Positions 1 to 8,784 of a DNA stretch of 64,000 nt are shown one piece after another. This DNA is from Stygiobacter sp. RIFOXYC2_FULL_38_25 (GTDB taxonomy: Bacteria; Bacteroidota; Ignavibacteria; Ignavibacteriales; Melioribacteraceae): NCBI GenBank assembly GCA_001803165.1, contig MHAZ01000011.1, positions 97,679-161,678 on the forward strand, given 5' to 3'. Made by a program: the position numbers and the translations under genes. Each line of letters opens with the position of its first letter. The stretch's first letter is position 1. Under the pieces are notes generated by a model that had not been told where the DNA came from, searched no databases, and was given only the letters and a program-made list of their open reading frames with translations.

Positions 1-456
1 GCAAGTGTTGGCGAAAAATACAAAGCAATCGATTATGAAAAAATTCTTGCCGTGCATAGTGTGGATTTTCCCGCCATCCAAAAAAATACACGCGATTTGG
101 TGGTAAAAACATTTAGGGAGTCCGTAAGAAAGAATTACAGCTTTGAGACCATACGTGCAGAGTTGCAAAAAGGCAATGTTGGAACACATGAAGCATTTAC
201 TCTATCCAGTACCGGGATGGCGCAATATGCGAACGCAACTATGTTTGAATACGCTAGGCAAGCTGGATTAAATAAGTTCTTATATAACAGAATTGGAAGC
301 CTTACAGAAAACAGCCGCCCATTTTGTGTAGTTCACCACAAAAAAATATTTACTTATGAGCAAATATTAACATTAGATAACGGTCAGGGCTTGAGTGTTC
401 TTACTTCTTGCGGCGGATACCTCTGCAAGGATTTTTGGTCTGTTATAGTTGATTAG
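1..456 (+). CDS. Phage head morphogenesis protein, C-terminal part (5' end off window)
   Basis: The frame is open from base 1, so the gene begins upstream; the GTG at 52 is probably internal. The visible 151 residues end in a block with RPFC, an Asn-Gly-Gln-Gly-Leu stretch and a Cys-Gly-Gly-Tyr-x-Cys motif. This is how the C-terminal part of SPP1 gp7 / Mu F-like minor head proteins in Bacteroidota phages usually ends; the Cys/His residues there probably bind metal. In the family the protein sits at the portal and aids DNA packaging or ejection. It lies nine bases before the AP2 gene and on the strand opposite the portal gene. The assignment rests on C-terminal motifs only. Confidence 0.55.
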   Translation, partial: ASVGEKYKAIDYEKILAVHSVDFPAIQKNTRDLVVKTFRESVRKNYSFETIRAELQKGNVGTHEAFTLSSTGMAQYANATMFEYARQAGLNKFLYNRIGSLTENSRPFCVVHHKKIFTYEQILTLDNGQGLSVLTSCGGYLCKDFWSVIVD

Positions 457-464
457 GAGAAAAC

Positions 465-1415
465 ATGGAAAAGAGACTACAGTTTATTTGGATATTTATG
501 TTGTTGTTGATTAGACAATATACTATTCAGAAAACATCTAAGTATGCTGGTGTATCTTACCGCAAGGCACGTAAAAAGTGGTGCGCAAATATTTACTATG
601 ATGGCAAACAACAATGGGTAGGATATTTTGAAAAAGAAATAGACGCTGCGAAAGCTTACGATAAAGTTATGGCATATTACAACGCGGATGTACACAAAAT
701 GAATTTTGCAATCGATTTAGCAGAGGCACCTAATAATATAAGACGAAGAATTCGAGTAGCCGGTAAAATAAAAAGAAAAGCTTCCTCTATATATCTGGGA
801 GTGCATTATTCGGATAGACTTCATAAATGGAAAGCCGAAATCAGTCACAATAAACAATGCATTCATATCGGGTTTTTTAATTCAGAAACTGAAGCTGCCT
901 CTGCATACGATAAAGTTGCTCGATATTATCATGGGGAAAATGCTGTTACTAACTTTGAAGGACATCATAGCGCACCAGCGAGCTTTATAAAGTTAGAAAG
1001 GCACCCGGTTACATCACATTACAGAGGTGTGTGCAGACATAAAAATATATGGCTGGCTCAAATTAAAGTGCATCGCAAAAGAGTGTGGAGCAGAGAATAC
1101 AAAACTGAAGTTGAAGCAGCTGAAGGCTATGACAGAGCGGCTCGCTACTATCATGGTGAAAAAGCCCAGACAAATTTTAGTGGAACAGCAATACTCTCTC
1201 ACGTAGAAATCCGGAAAGAAAAGTGTCCTTCAACTTCTTCATACAAGGGTGTTAGTTATTGTAAAAGGGACAAACGCTGGATCGCCCAAATAAAATTAAA
1301 TGGTAAAACGAAATATTTGGGTTACTACAAGATGGAACTTGAAGCCGCGCTTGCATACAATGCTGAAGCCGCAAAACTTGGGAGACCGTTGAATATTATT
1401 AAAGGAGTTGCGTGA
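465..1415 (+). CDS. Protein of four tandem AP2-like DNA-binding domains
   Basis: The 316 residues contain four AP2/ERF-like units at about 25-81, 107-164, 183-238 and 258-312. Each has the pattern Y-x-GV, then W-x-A-x-I, then G-x-(F/Y) and E-A-A-x-A-Y. AP2 domains bind DNA through a three-stranded sheet. In phages and bacteria a single AP2 unit is normally attached to an HNH homing endonuclease; no HNH motif (paired His/Asn with zinc Cys) is visible here. The start ATG has AGGAGA upstream. The stop overlaps the next ATG (TGATG). It could be a DNA-binding regulator, a nucleoid-like protein, or a degenerate homing endonuclease that kept only its targeting part. Confidence 0.75.
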   Translation: MEKRLQFIWIFMLLLIRQYTIQKTSKYAGVSYRKARKKWCANIYYDGKQQWVGYFEKEIDAAKAYDKVMAYYNADVHKMNFAIDLAEAPNNIRRRIRVAGKIKRKASSIYLGVHYSDRLHKWKAEISHNKQCIHIGFFNSETEAASAYDKVARYYHGENAVTNFEGHHSAPASFIKLERHPVTSHYRGVCRHKNIWLAQIKVHRKRVWSREYKTEVEAAEGYDRAARYYHGEKAQTNFSGTAILSHVEIRKEKCPSTSSYKGVSYCKRDKRWIAQIKLNGKTKYLGYYKMELEAALAYNAEAAKLGRPLNIIKGVA

Positions 1416-1606
1416 TGGTACTAAGTGATAACGATACAAAAGAGTTCTACGAAAAATTCGAATGGCTTAGAGATATACTAGCACTTATGCAAACCGCTTT
1501 CAAGGAAGGCGATAAGCAAGCTTTAATTTCAGTTGAGTCGGTTACAGAATGCAATAAGACAATTGCTGAAATTACCCAAATTATTTATGACGATAACGAG
1601 TTGTAA
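1415..1606 (+). CDS. Small hypothetical phage protein
   Basis: A 63-residue acidic, probably helical protein, not recognised. I chose ATG 1415, which overlaps the AP2 gene stop and has AAAGGAG about 8 bases upstream, over the GTG one codon earlier. The next ATG is two bases after its stop, so the genes are translationally coupled. It belongs to a run of small genes between the head protein and the exported protein at 2.1 kb. Confidence 0.55.
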   Translation: MVLSDNDTKEFYEKFEWLRDILALMQTAFKEGDKQALISVESVTECNKTIAEITQIIYDDNEL

Positions 1607-1607
1607 A

Positions 1608-1898
1608 ATGGTAGCGGACAGCCAATTAAAAACCGGAAGGCTTTATTTTTGCGAAGTGATAAAAGCATCCCGTCCATGTTTTGGGAAAGAATTTGTTGTA
1701 AAGTTCACGGGCATTGCTTTCCGGAATATCAATTATGATACTGAAAGAGTGTTTGATTTTATTGATGATGACAGAGAAGCGGTTAGAAAAAGATTGAAGG
1801 AAAGAAACGGGAGCAACAAACCGGATGCAATATTTATGCTGGACGAGATTAAGATATACAGAGAAGCACAGCCGGAATTATTTAACGCTAATAATTAG
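1608..1898 (+). CDS. Small hypothetical phage protein
   Basis: A 96-residue product starting at ATG 1608, immediately after the preceding stop. The longer frame from 1533 lies inside the previous gene and is not used. The sequence is mixed alpha/beta with the C-terminal motif DEIKIYREAQPELF. No family recognised. Tight packing and a shared strand support a real gene in a phage accessory operon. Confidence 0.5.
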   Translation: MVADSQLKTGRLYFCEVIKASRPCFGKEFVVKFTGIAFRNINYDTERVFDFIDDDREAVRKRLKERNGSNKPDAIFMLDEIKIYREAQPELFNANN

Positions 1899-1906
1899 GA
1901 GAATAA

Positions 1907-2110
1907 ATGAAAATTCTATTTGGAACATCGGCACCGAGTTTGGAAGTGCAACTGAAGGGAAAGAACATTGATAGTCTAATGCTGGGAATTCTTGAAAAAG
2001 ATAACTCTGCAATTGATAGGCTGTCTGAAAGAAAATATATAACAGACCGGCAGATGAAAGCTGCGAGGAAGTTGTTACTAAAAAGAATTCAAATACAGTT
2101 AGAACCATAA
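1907..2110 (+). CDS. Small basic hypothetical protein
   Basis: A 67-residue protein with a good ribosome site (TTAGGAG) eight bases after the preceding stop. The C-terminal half is rich in Lys and Arg and probably a long helix (DRQMKAARKLLLKRIQ). No family recognised. It belongs to the co-directional run of small genes from 1.4 to 3.2 kb. Confidence 0.5.
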   Translation: MKILFGTSAPSLEVQLKGKNIDSLMLGILEKDNSAIDRLSERKYITDRQMKAARKLLLKRIQIQLEP

Positions 2111-2122
2111 AAGGAGAAGGAA

Positions 2123-2593
2123 ATGAAAAAGCTATTTATTCTGTTGGTATTGCTGTCGGTTAATATGACTGCACAAAAATTAAGCGCAAATATTTCTTTG
2201 CACTTTGAAGGAATTACCGGAGATGAAGCTTACAAACACATGTGGTTTCTTCTCGATAAATTTCCGGATGCTTCAGTTGGGCTGGGTTTGCATGAACCAA
2301 TTACCGAAGAAGAAACTGAATATCAAGAAGACTGTATCGAAGAACGAGTTAATCTACACAAAGGAGATTTGTTCAAAGCGGTTGATCCGTACAATAAAAA
2401 TTACGGGAAAATATATAAGGTATGGTCAGACTACTTACTGCCGGACAGGTGGAACTTGCGTGTTTATGTTTTAGGCACCAACAAAAATGAAGGCGGAACA
2501 ACTTTGTTTCATGTAAGTGATATTGCTAAGTGCGACAAGTACGGAAAAATAATTGACGGATGTTCTGAAGAAGCTTACTACAGTAAATATTAG
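2123..2593 (+). CDS. Exported hypothetical protein
   Basis: The 156-residue product has a clear signal peptide (MKK followed by a Leu/Ile/Val core, probable cleavage near residue 18, TAQ). The rest is acidic with three Cys, at least two of which could form a disulphide. The ribosome site AAAAGGAGAAGG is very strong. A secreted protein in the small-gene cargo region of a prophage could act on the host envelope, but no function can be assigned. Confidence 0.55.
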   Translation: MKKLFILLVLLSVNMTAQKLSANISLHFEGITGDEAYKHMWFLLDKFPDASVGLGLHEPITEEETEYQEDCIEERVNLHKGDLFKAVDPYNKNYGKIYKVWSDYLLPDRWNLRVYVLGTNKNEGGTTLFHVSDIAKCDKYGKIIDGCSEEAYYSKY

Positions 2594-2642
2594 TTCTAAA
2601 ACATACTGAAGTTTTGTAAATTAGAGCAAAGAAGGTGGCAAT

Positions 2643-2855
2643 ATGAGTAAAATTAATAATCACGAAGTTGTAACTAGAAATAAGGATGGACTACTACCAT
2701 GTCCTTTCTGCGGCAAATATCCAAAGATAGTTGAGTCTGATGACGCTGGTTGGCATTGGTTTGGAATTGATGGTTGTTGTATAATGGTAACGACAAACTT
2801 TTGTGTTAGTATTAAGAAAAACACTGTCGTTAAAAAGTGGAATAGAAGAGCTTAA
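2643..2855 (+). CDS. Lar-like restriction alleviation zinc protein
   Basis: The 70-residue protein has the Lar-family layout: an N-terminal Leu-x-Pro-Cys-Pro-Phe-Cys-Gly-Lys knuckle, a central Cys-Cys pair and a closing K-K-W-N-R-R-A. The Lar family of phages and prophages (named after the Rac prophage protein) weakens type I restriction, probably by stimulating modification, and binds one zinc ion. The third and fourth metal ligands are less regular than usual here. Its presence suggests this phage meets restriction systems in its hosts. Many family members are annotated only by the zinc motif, so the anti-restriction role is by family. Confidence 0.65.
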   Translation: MSKINNHEVVTRNKDGLLPCPFCGKYPKIVESDDAGWHWFGIDGCCIMVTTNFCVSIKKNTVVKKWNRRA

Positions 2856-2871
2856 GCAAAGGGAAATTGAG

Positions 2872-3150
2872 ATGAAAGTTCTGAAGGATGAAAACATGTT
2901 AAACGCAAATTTAATAAGTGAAGAACACAGATACCGTAGCGATACAACCATCCAATATTATAATAATAGAATTGCCGAGATTTACGGACAAGCAGCGCCG
3001 GTCAGTATCATTCGTAAAGATACCGGAGATACTGAATTTGTTTTCAGCGCGGAAGTTGAAAAATTGGTAGAAGAACTCCGGCAACTAAAGCAAGATTATA
3101 TCTCTAAAAATTATTCACAAATAATGTTGTCTTATTCCCCGGGAGATTAA
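2872..3150 (+). CDS. Small coiled-coil hypothetical protein
   Basis: A 92-residue product starting at ATG 2872; the longer frame from 2803 overlaps the Lar-like gene and is unlikely. The sequence is highly charged, with helical stretches around 10-40 and 60-85 (EKLVEELRQLKQDY). No family recognised. It is the last gene before a hairpin terminator. Confidence 0.5.
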   Translation: MKVLKDENMLNANLISEEHRYRSDTTIQYYNNRIAEIYGQAAPVSIIRKDTGDTEFVFSAEVEKLVEELRQLKQDYISKNYSQIMLSYSPGD

Positions 3151-3188
3151 CTTTGCTTGAAACAAGCGGCGTAAAAATGTAACTTAAG

Positions 3189-3210
3189 GGCAGTTTAATA
3201 ACTGCCTTTT
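3189..3210 (+). terminator. Rho-independent terminator
   Basis: GGCAGTT and AACTGCC form a perfect seven-base-pair stem with a four-base loop, followed by a run of T. It closes the small-gene operon and stands just before the lipoprotein gene at 3226. Confidence 0.75.
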
Positions 3211-3225
3211 TATTTTGGAGGAAAT

Positions 3226-3639
3226 ATGAAAAAGCTTTTATCACTCATCTCACTAACAATTCTACTTTACGCATGTTCTGCCGTACAAACTCAAAAGGAC
3301 ATTCGTTACTATGCTGTAGACTTTCGTCCATACACCGAGAAAGGATTTCTCTTTACGCCGGAAATGTATGAAGGACAGTATGAAAGTATTGGTATGCTTT
3401 CAACAGTCATCTTCCCGGGAGTAAAAGAAGTGCCGACAAAAAAATCATTCAGTGGAATAACTATGGGTTATGACCGTATCTATGCCAATGAAGTTATTGA
3501 TAGTATGTATGTGAAAGCTGTTAGCATGGGAGCCGATGCATTCGTTCGTTTTGAAATTAAACCGGCTGAAAAATGGAATGGTGATTTGTTGGTACAAGGA
3601 ATTGAAGTTGTAGGATTTGCAATTAAGCGGAAGAAATAA
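3226..3639 (+). CDS. Lipoprotein with YbjQ/DUF74-like C-terminal part
   Basis: The 137-residue product starts with a lipoprotein signal (Lys-Lys, hydrophobic core, LLYACSA; lipid Cys at residue 17). The C-terminal half has alternating strands ending MGADAFVRFEI and GIEVVGFAIKRK, which resembles the heavy-metal-binding/YbjQ fold (GADAVV... GTAV). The ribosome site TTTTGGAGG is strong. As a lipoprotein in a prophage it could be a lysogenic-conversion or superinfection-exclusion factor; that is inference. Confidence 0.5.
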   Translation: MKKLLSLISLTILLYACSAVQTQKDIRYYAVDFRPYTEKGFLFTPEMYEGQYESIGMLSTVIFPGVKEVPTKKSFSGITMGYDRIYANEVIDSMYVKAVSMGADAFVRFEIKPAEKWNGDLLVQGIEVVGFAIKRKK

Positions 3640-3668
3640 CAGCAGACGCGGCATGCCGCGTCTCTACA

Positions 3669-4259
3669 TTATCCCAATTTCTGGAAGATGAGATTTAACG
3701 CGAGCTCGCCAAGTTCATCAAGCTCTTTTTCTGTTACATCCATAAACTTATGTGTAACTTTATTTTTACCGGCGCCGGCATGTTGGTAATAAGCTCTTTC
3801 CCTTTCATCTGTCGCTTGCCAGCCAAGAGCTATCTGTCCATCGTTTGCCGGTTCTTTAATGATGCCTAAGTGGTTCATCATATTGTGCGTCCAAGTTAAT
3901 CTGACGCTGTCGGTTGCCTTTTTGTTCTTCTCTCGCCACTGTTTATAACCGCCGGGAAGTAAAACCATTACAAAGCCGTTGCTTGCCCGGAAAACTTTAT
4001 ACTCACTCGCGTCCGGAAACGAACCGCGTTTTTTAATCTTACTATTTTTCTTTAGAAAAGTTTTACCAAATACTTTTAAGAATAAACCATAAGGTAGAAA
4101 CATAGGCGTTGTAGAGTAAGCGGATGTTCCGGTACTGCCCTCCAAGAATTCCGAGCTATCCACACGGTTGCCGATATACATTCGGACTTTGCCCCCAAGA
4201 GTTATCATCACCGCATTATCAACAATATTGCCCTCAATCTTTTTGAAAAGCTCACTCAC
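3669..4259 (-). CDS. Mu gpG-like virion morphogenesis / tail completion protein
   Basis: A 196-residue protein, first of the minus-strand head module in reverse order, overlapping the portal gene by four bases. The end (YYQHAGAGKNKVTHKFMDVT followed by an acidic helix) matches the usual close of Mu gpG/tail-completion proteins: Gln-x-His-x-x-G, basic residues, Phe, then a helix. These proteins join head and tail. The middle is basic and has no clear motif. Family assignment is by the C-terminal pattern and by position beside a DUF935 portal. Confidence 0.5.
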   Translation of the reverse strand: MSELFKKIEGNIVDNAVMITLGGKVRMYIGNRVDSSEFLEGSTGTSAYSTTPMFLPYGLFLKVFGKTFLKKNSKIKKRGSFPDASEYKVFRASNGFVMVLLPGGYKQWREKNKKATDSVRLTWTHNMMNHLGIIKEPANDGQIALGWQATDERERAYYQHAGAGKNKVTHKFMDVTEKELDELGELALNLIFQKLG

Positions 4260-5482
4260 AGTACTTCGTCTCCTTCAGCCGGTTGTGTGTAACCAATTTT
4301 ATCATACACTTCACTTTTCTTAATAGGAACAATTGGTTTGTTTGTTGTTGGGTCCATTAAGTTTAGCAACGCGCGTGAGTTACTTTCGTAATCGTACTGC
4401 TCTTCGTGTATGTGATAGAACTCGAAATAATCGTTTCTCGGTTCACCGTAATTAAGCTGATAATCTTTGCGGAGATACTGAGCTGTATAAGTATCTTCAA
4501 TGATTGAGAGATCTGAAACAATTATTAAATCGTCAATTCCATCATGCACGGTTGCTGCGGCTCTGCTTCCCTCTTTAACTTCGGTTGTTAAGTTTTGTCC
4601 GTGCAGCGTAACAGACATTTCTGTATTCGCGGCTTCAACAAAGAGCTTGAAGGAATTTGTATGATCTGCTTTGAGAGCAGTATCGAAAATAACTTTTACC
4701 CACTCCGGGAAAACTGCTGCGGCATCGTTCTTAAGTTTTTCAACCATTTCGGCAACTGCATCAATTTGTTTTTTATCCTCAGCATTATTTGCGTCAAGAT
4801 GTTCCGGATAAGTTGCGTAAGTAGATGGATTGCCGTGCCGTGTGTTTAAGTTGCGCCAATCCCACTTTGTGTAATACTTGAGATAAGAAAGAAGCATTAT
4901 AGTCCGCATAAACGAACCGATGAAGTTCTTTCTATTTGTTAAAGGATTGTAGCGTGTAATAATATGTGTTTCCGGATCTAGCAGAGTTCTTGTAAAATTT
5001 CCGTTCGGAAGAGTTTCAACATGCATTAACCCTTCCGGCTCATCTGCAAAATCAAGCTCGGTTAAGTCATAAAAGTTTTTTTGTATAACCATTGTTCCGA
5101 GCGGAGTGTTTTTCCAAACAAGATTAACCGCATCCATGCTGAATAGAATTCCATCATGAATATTATCGCGCAGTTTTAACATCCGTGAGCGCATGAATCT
5201 TGTTTTTGTTTCCGCGAGCTGTTTCTCCTCAACCGGTGTTATTTTATACTGAAGCGGCAACCGGATATTCCACTTGTAACTTTTACAAGCAAGTTTGCGC
5301 GTTTGCACTAATCCCATTAAGTAAGGATCAGCTTCGAGCAATCTTTGCAAGAAGGACATCAGGTAACGGACATCTCTCTTAATATTGTTTGTGTTATCTC
5401 TGTTAGCCATTTCCAAGTAGCGGATAACCTGGTCAACAGTTGGCAGTAAACTTCTTCTCAAATCCGGATTTGTAAAGGGCAT
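4256..5482 (-). CDS. Phage portal protein, Mu gp29-like (DUF935)
   Basis: The 408-residue product fits the DUF935/Mu gp29 portal family. It has an N-terminal helix with a D-x-x-x-x-x-x-x-Q-T-R-K motif near 75-90, a central block (KWDWRNLNTRHGNPSTYATY, about residue 206 onward) corresponding to the family's W-x-x-F-x-E-x-x-G-x-P signature, and a C-terminal part facing the tail. Portals form the dodecameric DNA gate and seat the terminase. The start ATG is preceded by the terminase gene 12 bases upstream, so packaging genes are co-transcribed. Confidence 0.75.
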   Translation of the reverse strand: MPFTNPDLRRSLLPTVDQVIRYLEMANRDNTNNIKRDVRYLMSFLQRLLEADPYLMGLVQTRKLACKSYKWNIRLPLQYKITPVEEKQLAETKTRFMRSRMLKLRDNIHDGILFSMDAVNLVWKNTPLGTMVIQKNFYDLTELDFADEPEGLMHVETLPNGNFTRTLLDPETHIITRYNPLTNRKNFIGSFMRTIMLLSYLKYYTKWDWRNLNTRHGNPSTYATYPEHLDANNAEDKKQIDAVAEMVEKLKNDAAAVFPEWVKVIFDTALKADHTNSFKLFVEAANTEMSVTLHGQNLTTEVKEGSRAAATVHDGIDDLIIVSDLSIIEDTYTAQYLRKDYQLNYGEPRNDYFEFYHIHEEQYDYESNSRALLNLMDPTTNKPIVPIKKSEVYDKIGYTQPAEGDEVL

Positions 5483-5494
5483 ATTAAACCTCTG

Positions 5495-7147
5495 TTAAAT
5501 TTTGTTTGTATCTCTTTTGCTGATTGAAACATACATGTTGGTTGGATTGAACGAGCGACCGTAATTAACAAGATGCAGCTCGTGTAAAAATTCTATCATA
5601 CAAATTATCCAGTCGGCGGCATCATCTTTCTTGCCGCGCTTCTTGCTGATGAACGCAAAGAAATCTCTTGTAAACCGTTCTCCAATTTCTGTTTGCTTAA
5701 AGCCGGGTGGAAATAGTATATCACCATTTTTGTAAAGTGTTTCAGCGTTCTTAGCAAGCGCGTCAACATCGTAGTGCATATACATTATTGAAGGAACCGG
5801 AACGTTATTAATCTTGGAATAATTTTTAACGTGCATAGTCCAGTGAGATTCTTGATTAACATTTCCATCGAAGCCGAGCGCGCGCAAGTAAATGTTATTC
5901 TTTTTCAACTTGCTTCTGTGATTTATTAAATCAGCAAGCAGTTTGTTAGAATCGCTGTAAGATTCATACATGATTTCCGGGAGGATATAAAACTTTAATG
6001 TGCCGGAAGAAAAACCCATTGAGCCGCAAGCGGTGTTATCACCTTTTTGTTTCTTTGCTAAGTTAGGATCTGTGTATGCTGCGGCTTTAAGATCATGCGG
6101 AATATCTGTCCACTCTTTATAATATTCCGGAGGAAACATATCGGCACCGCGTACAATTGGTGACTGCTGGAAGTTACCAGCCCAATCGTATTTGTTTTCC
6201 GGCTTCATCATATCCTTTAATTCTTTTTCGGAATTAGCCGGGTACTTTGAATACCAAATAGATTTTGCTTTTCCCGGGCGTGATGGATTCCAAGCCGGAT
6301 GGATATGCAGTTTGAAATACTCCGAGAGTAAACCATTCTCCATTTCTTTCTTAAGAGTATTCATTGCAGTATCAACTTTGAAGTTGTTACCCTCTGCAAG
6401 CATGGTTCCCCAATCTTCAAGAGATGTACGCATTTCGTTTATTCTATCTATCCTTTTGCGTACTGCTTCTTTTGTTAATGAGGAAGTATCGTTCTCCATA
6501 TCTGTAACAACAATCAAATCATATCTATCAAGTAAGTTTACTTGACCGCCTTTTGTTGACTTCTCTTCCGAGAGCGGTTGTATAAAACTTCCTTCCGGAT
6601 TAACCGAATGATTTGAGATCAACTGAAAACCAAAATCAATTGATGCCATTCCCCACTTGAGAACATAATCATGCTGTATGCGTCTGTTCTTTGTAAGAAA
6701 AGTATATAATGACGCGAGAAATAATTTTGGTGCAGTTAATGTACCGGAACCGAAGCCGATAAATTTTCTATGAGCATGAAGAAAGTCGAATATAATTTTT
6801 CTTTTAAGGAATGAAGTTTTTGCGATGTTACGCGGACCGTAAAAAACATGCGCGCATTTATCTTGCAAGTCTGTAATGCCTATTAATTCTTTGTGCACAA
6901 ATCCGGGCGCCGCGTAATCCGGATAAACTTCCGGCGGGAAATAAGTTTTATCCCACAACCAAAAATTTCCAGTAACTTTTTCAAGACGCTTTTTGGTTGC
7001 TTCCGGTGTTAATTCTTTCTCCGAAAACGGTGGAACGCGGGAAGCCGCATTAAGAATTAATTCCTTAGCTTTTTTAGATTGTCTGGAAGATAATTCTTCC
7101 TCAATCTGCTTCAGAAGTATATCGTCTGTTAAAAATATCTCGCTCAT
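5495..7147 (-). CDS. Terminase large subunit (packaging ATPase and nuclease)
   Basis: The 550-residue length is typical. The ATPase half has a Walker A variant [10 protein letters not shown] (104-112) and a hydrophobic strand [11 protein letters not shown] (about 209-220) in the Walker B area. The C-terminal RNase-H-like nuclease has [15 protein letters not shown] and later DGN and KKDDAADW acidic clusters. The Arg in the Walker A loop (R-N-I-A-K) is usual for Mu-like terminases. It cuts and pumps phage DNA through the portal encoded next to it. The first 60 residues are helical and charged and may bind the small subunit. Confidence 0.85.
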
Positions 7148-7248
7148 GCTCTATAACCCGTTCAAAAACCGCTTAAAACCGTTCAAATTGAGTCCGGTCA
7201 CCAGTTCGCGGAGTTCGGGACTAATTTGCCGGTGGTCGCCAACACGGC

Positions 7249-7797
7249 TCATTTATTTAATAGTTTCACTTTTTCGCTTACCCGCTTAAAAGTGAGAATA
7301 ATTTCTTCGTCTGTTATCTCCGGTTTCAGCTCTTGCATAATTGCAATTGTTAAGTTTGCGTTTCCGGATTTTAGGTAAGATTCCATCAACAGTTTTTTGT
7401 TCTTGAAGTTGATGTCTGAAAGCTGTTTTACCAAACGTGTTCTATCATTAAGCCGGAGATTCTTACTGTTCAACTGTTGATAGATAACCGCAAGCTGATG
7501 TTCAATTGCTTTTTCGAACGAACTGAAATCGCCAAGATCAACATCCGGCATCTCTGTAACTATTTTATCAGCTTTTATTTTACGCGGAACAACTTTACCA
7601 TCTTTGTCAACAGCGGCGTCTGAAACCGGACGCGGATTAATTGTGTTGTACACTTGAAAGTAAGTGTACTTGCCTCTGAAAAATTTTTCTATTTGAGCGG
7701 GCTTTAATCCCTCATCATGTTTAGCAAGAATGTTTTGTTTATCATTCTCGGAAAGATGAAGCGCGCGGGGTTTGCGTTCTTTTTTATTTTCATCCAT
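7249..7797 (-). CDS. Probable terminase small subunit
   Basis: The 182-residue product has an N-terminal helix-turn-helix-like segment (LSENDKQNILAKHDEGLKPA, about 15-34) followed by a basic linker and a helical C-terminal half suited to oligomerisation. It lies directly upstream of the large terminase with a 100-base gap. Small terminase subunits bind the packaging site. Position and fold fit, but sequence identity to a named family is not certain; a Mu gp27-type (DUF1804) protein is an alternative. Confidence 0.55.
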   Translation of the reverse strand: MDENKKERKPRALHLSENDKQNILAKHDEGLKPAQIEKFFRGKYTYFQVYNTINPRPVSDAAVDKDGKVVPRKIKADKIVTEMPDVDLGDFSSFEKAIEHQLAVIYQQLNSKNLRLNDRTRLVKQLSDINFKNKKLLMESYLKSGNANLTIAIMQELKPEITDEEIILTFKRVSEKVKLLNK

Positions 7798-7805
7798 AGT
7801 TACAC

Positions 7806-8252
7806 CTAAATTGAAATATCGTATGTGAGCTGCAATGTTACTGTTGAACCGTTTGCGGATTTGCGGACAATTACAATCGGCATCTCTTGTAACTTAATGT
7901 TCACACGTTCCGGAACGCCAGCAGTATTGTTGATCATAAAATTATTTGCTTCGGAAATTATTTTAAGAATTGTAACCGCCATTAAAAATGCTTGATTGAA
8001 TGCCTCAGCAGCAGTTTGAAAAGCAGATGATGTACATGCTGCATAAAGCGAACATGGAAGCCTTGTAGGAAAAGCCTTCTTTGAATCGAGCGAAGCGTTC
8101 TCATCAAAATCGGCATAGACCACAATATTTTTTTTAGGCTGCCGCGAAGTGTCTTCGGAACCTTCAATTGGTTTAACAAGAATAGGATAGCTTGTAACAG
8201 CATCTTTAATTGTATCAATAAGTTTTTGTATTACACTTGTTGGTATCACCAT
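7806..8252 (-). CDS. Mu gp37-like head-tail joining protein (DUF1834-like)
   Basis: A 148-residue product between gp36-like and small terminase genes. It begins with a helix (VIQKLIDTIKDAV), continues with a strand-rich middle and ends with paired strands (MPIVIVRKSANGSTVTLQLTYDI), the general plan of Mu gp37 and related tail-completion proteins. Its ATG overlaps the neighbouring stop by one base. I am confident of a virion role and less so of the exact family. Confidence 0.45.
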   Translation of the reverse strand: MVIPTSVIQKLIDTIKDAVTSYPILVKPIEGSEDTSRQPKKNIVVYADFDENASLDSKKAFPTRLPCSLYAACTSSAFQTAAEAFNQAFLMAVTILKIISEANNFMINNTAGVPERVNIKLQEMPIVIVRKSANGSTVTLQLTYDISI

Positions 8253-8641
8253 TATACTACCTCGTTTCTATTAGAAACATAAAAGCCCGGAGTTGATGTA
8301 GTTGTACTCTCTTCGATTGGTGTTGAAACTTTGAACTTGCCGAGCGCAATATCATCGAGAAGTTTATCAGCGCGGTCAACTAATTTTTCACGCTGAGAAA
8401 TTTCTTCCTTAGATAAATTCTGCTGTGTTGAAGTGATGTAAACAAAATAAGCGCACGCGCAAAAAACAACAAGGGGTTTTACTTGTGCATTTAATTCTAC
8501 TTCTGTCATTCCAATCTTAGCAAGCGCTATTGCATCGGCTTGACTAACAGCGTCTCCATATCCTTCCGGTTCGGGGGTAGCAGTTAGAAAACTATTGTTG
8601 CCTAAAAAAGCTTTAAGCGAGCTTGGTGTAACGAGTGCCAT
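8252..8641 (-). CDS. Mu gp36-like protein (DUF1320-like)
   Basis: A 129-residue product. I chose ATG at 8641 because GAGG stands five bases before it; the TTG five codons earlier is unlikely. The C-terminal segment RADKLLDDIALGKFKVST matches the DUF1320 signature (helix, then I-A-x-G-K and a strand). Mu gp36 is thought to be a head-tail connector. It is the first gene of the minus-strand head operon; the divergent promoter region to the scaffold gene is only about 140 bases. Confidence 0.55.
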   Translation of the reverse strand: MALVTPSSLKAFLGNNSFLTATPEPEGYGDAVSQADAIALAKIGMTEVELNAQVKPLVVFCACAYFVYITSTQQNLSKEEISQREKLVDRADKLLDDIALGKFKVSTPIEESTTTSTPGFYVSNRNEVV

Positions 8642-8784
8642 AACTACCTCACGCAATTGATGATGTAAATATCAGACAGTGAATAAAAAAATAAATGATG
8701 TACACGGTACACGTCATTTTTATGTCTATTGCGCTGAATAGTTTTCGAACAGCATTTATTAAAATAATTTTAACCGAGGAACAT

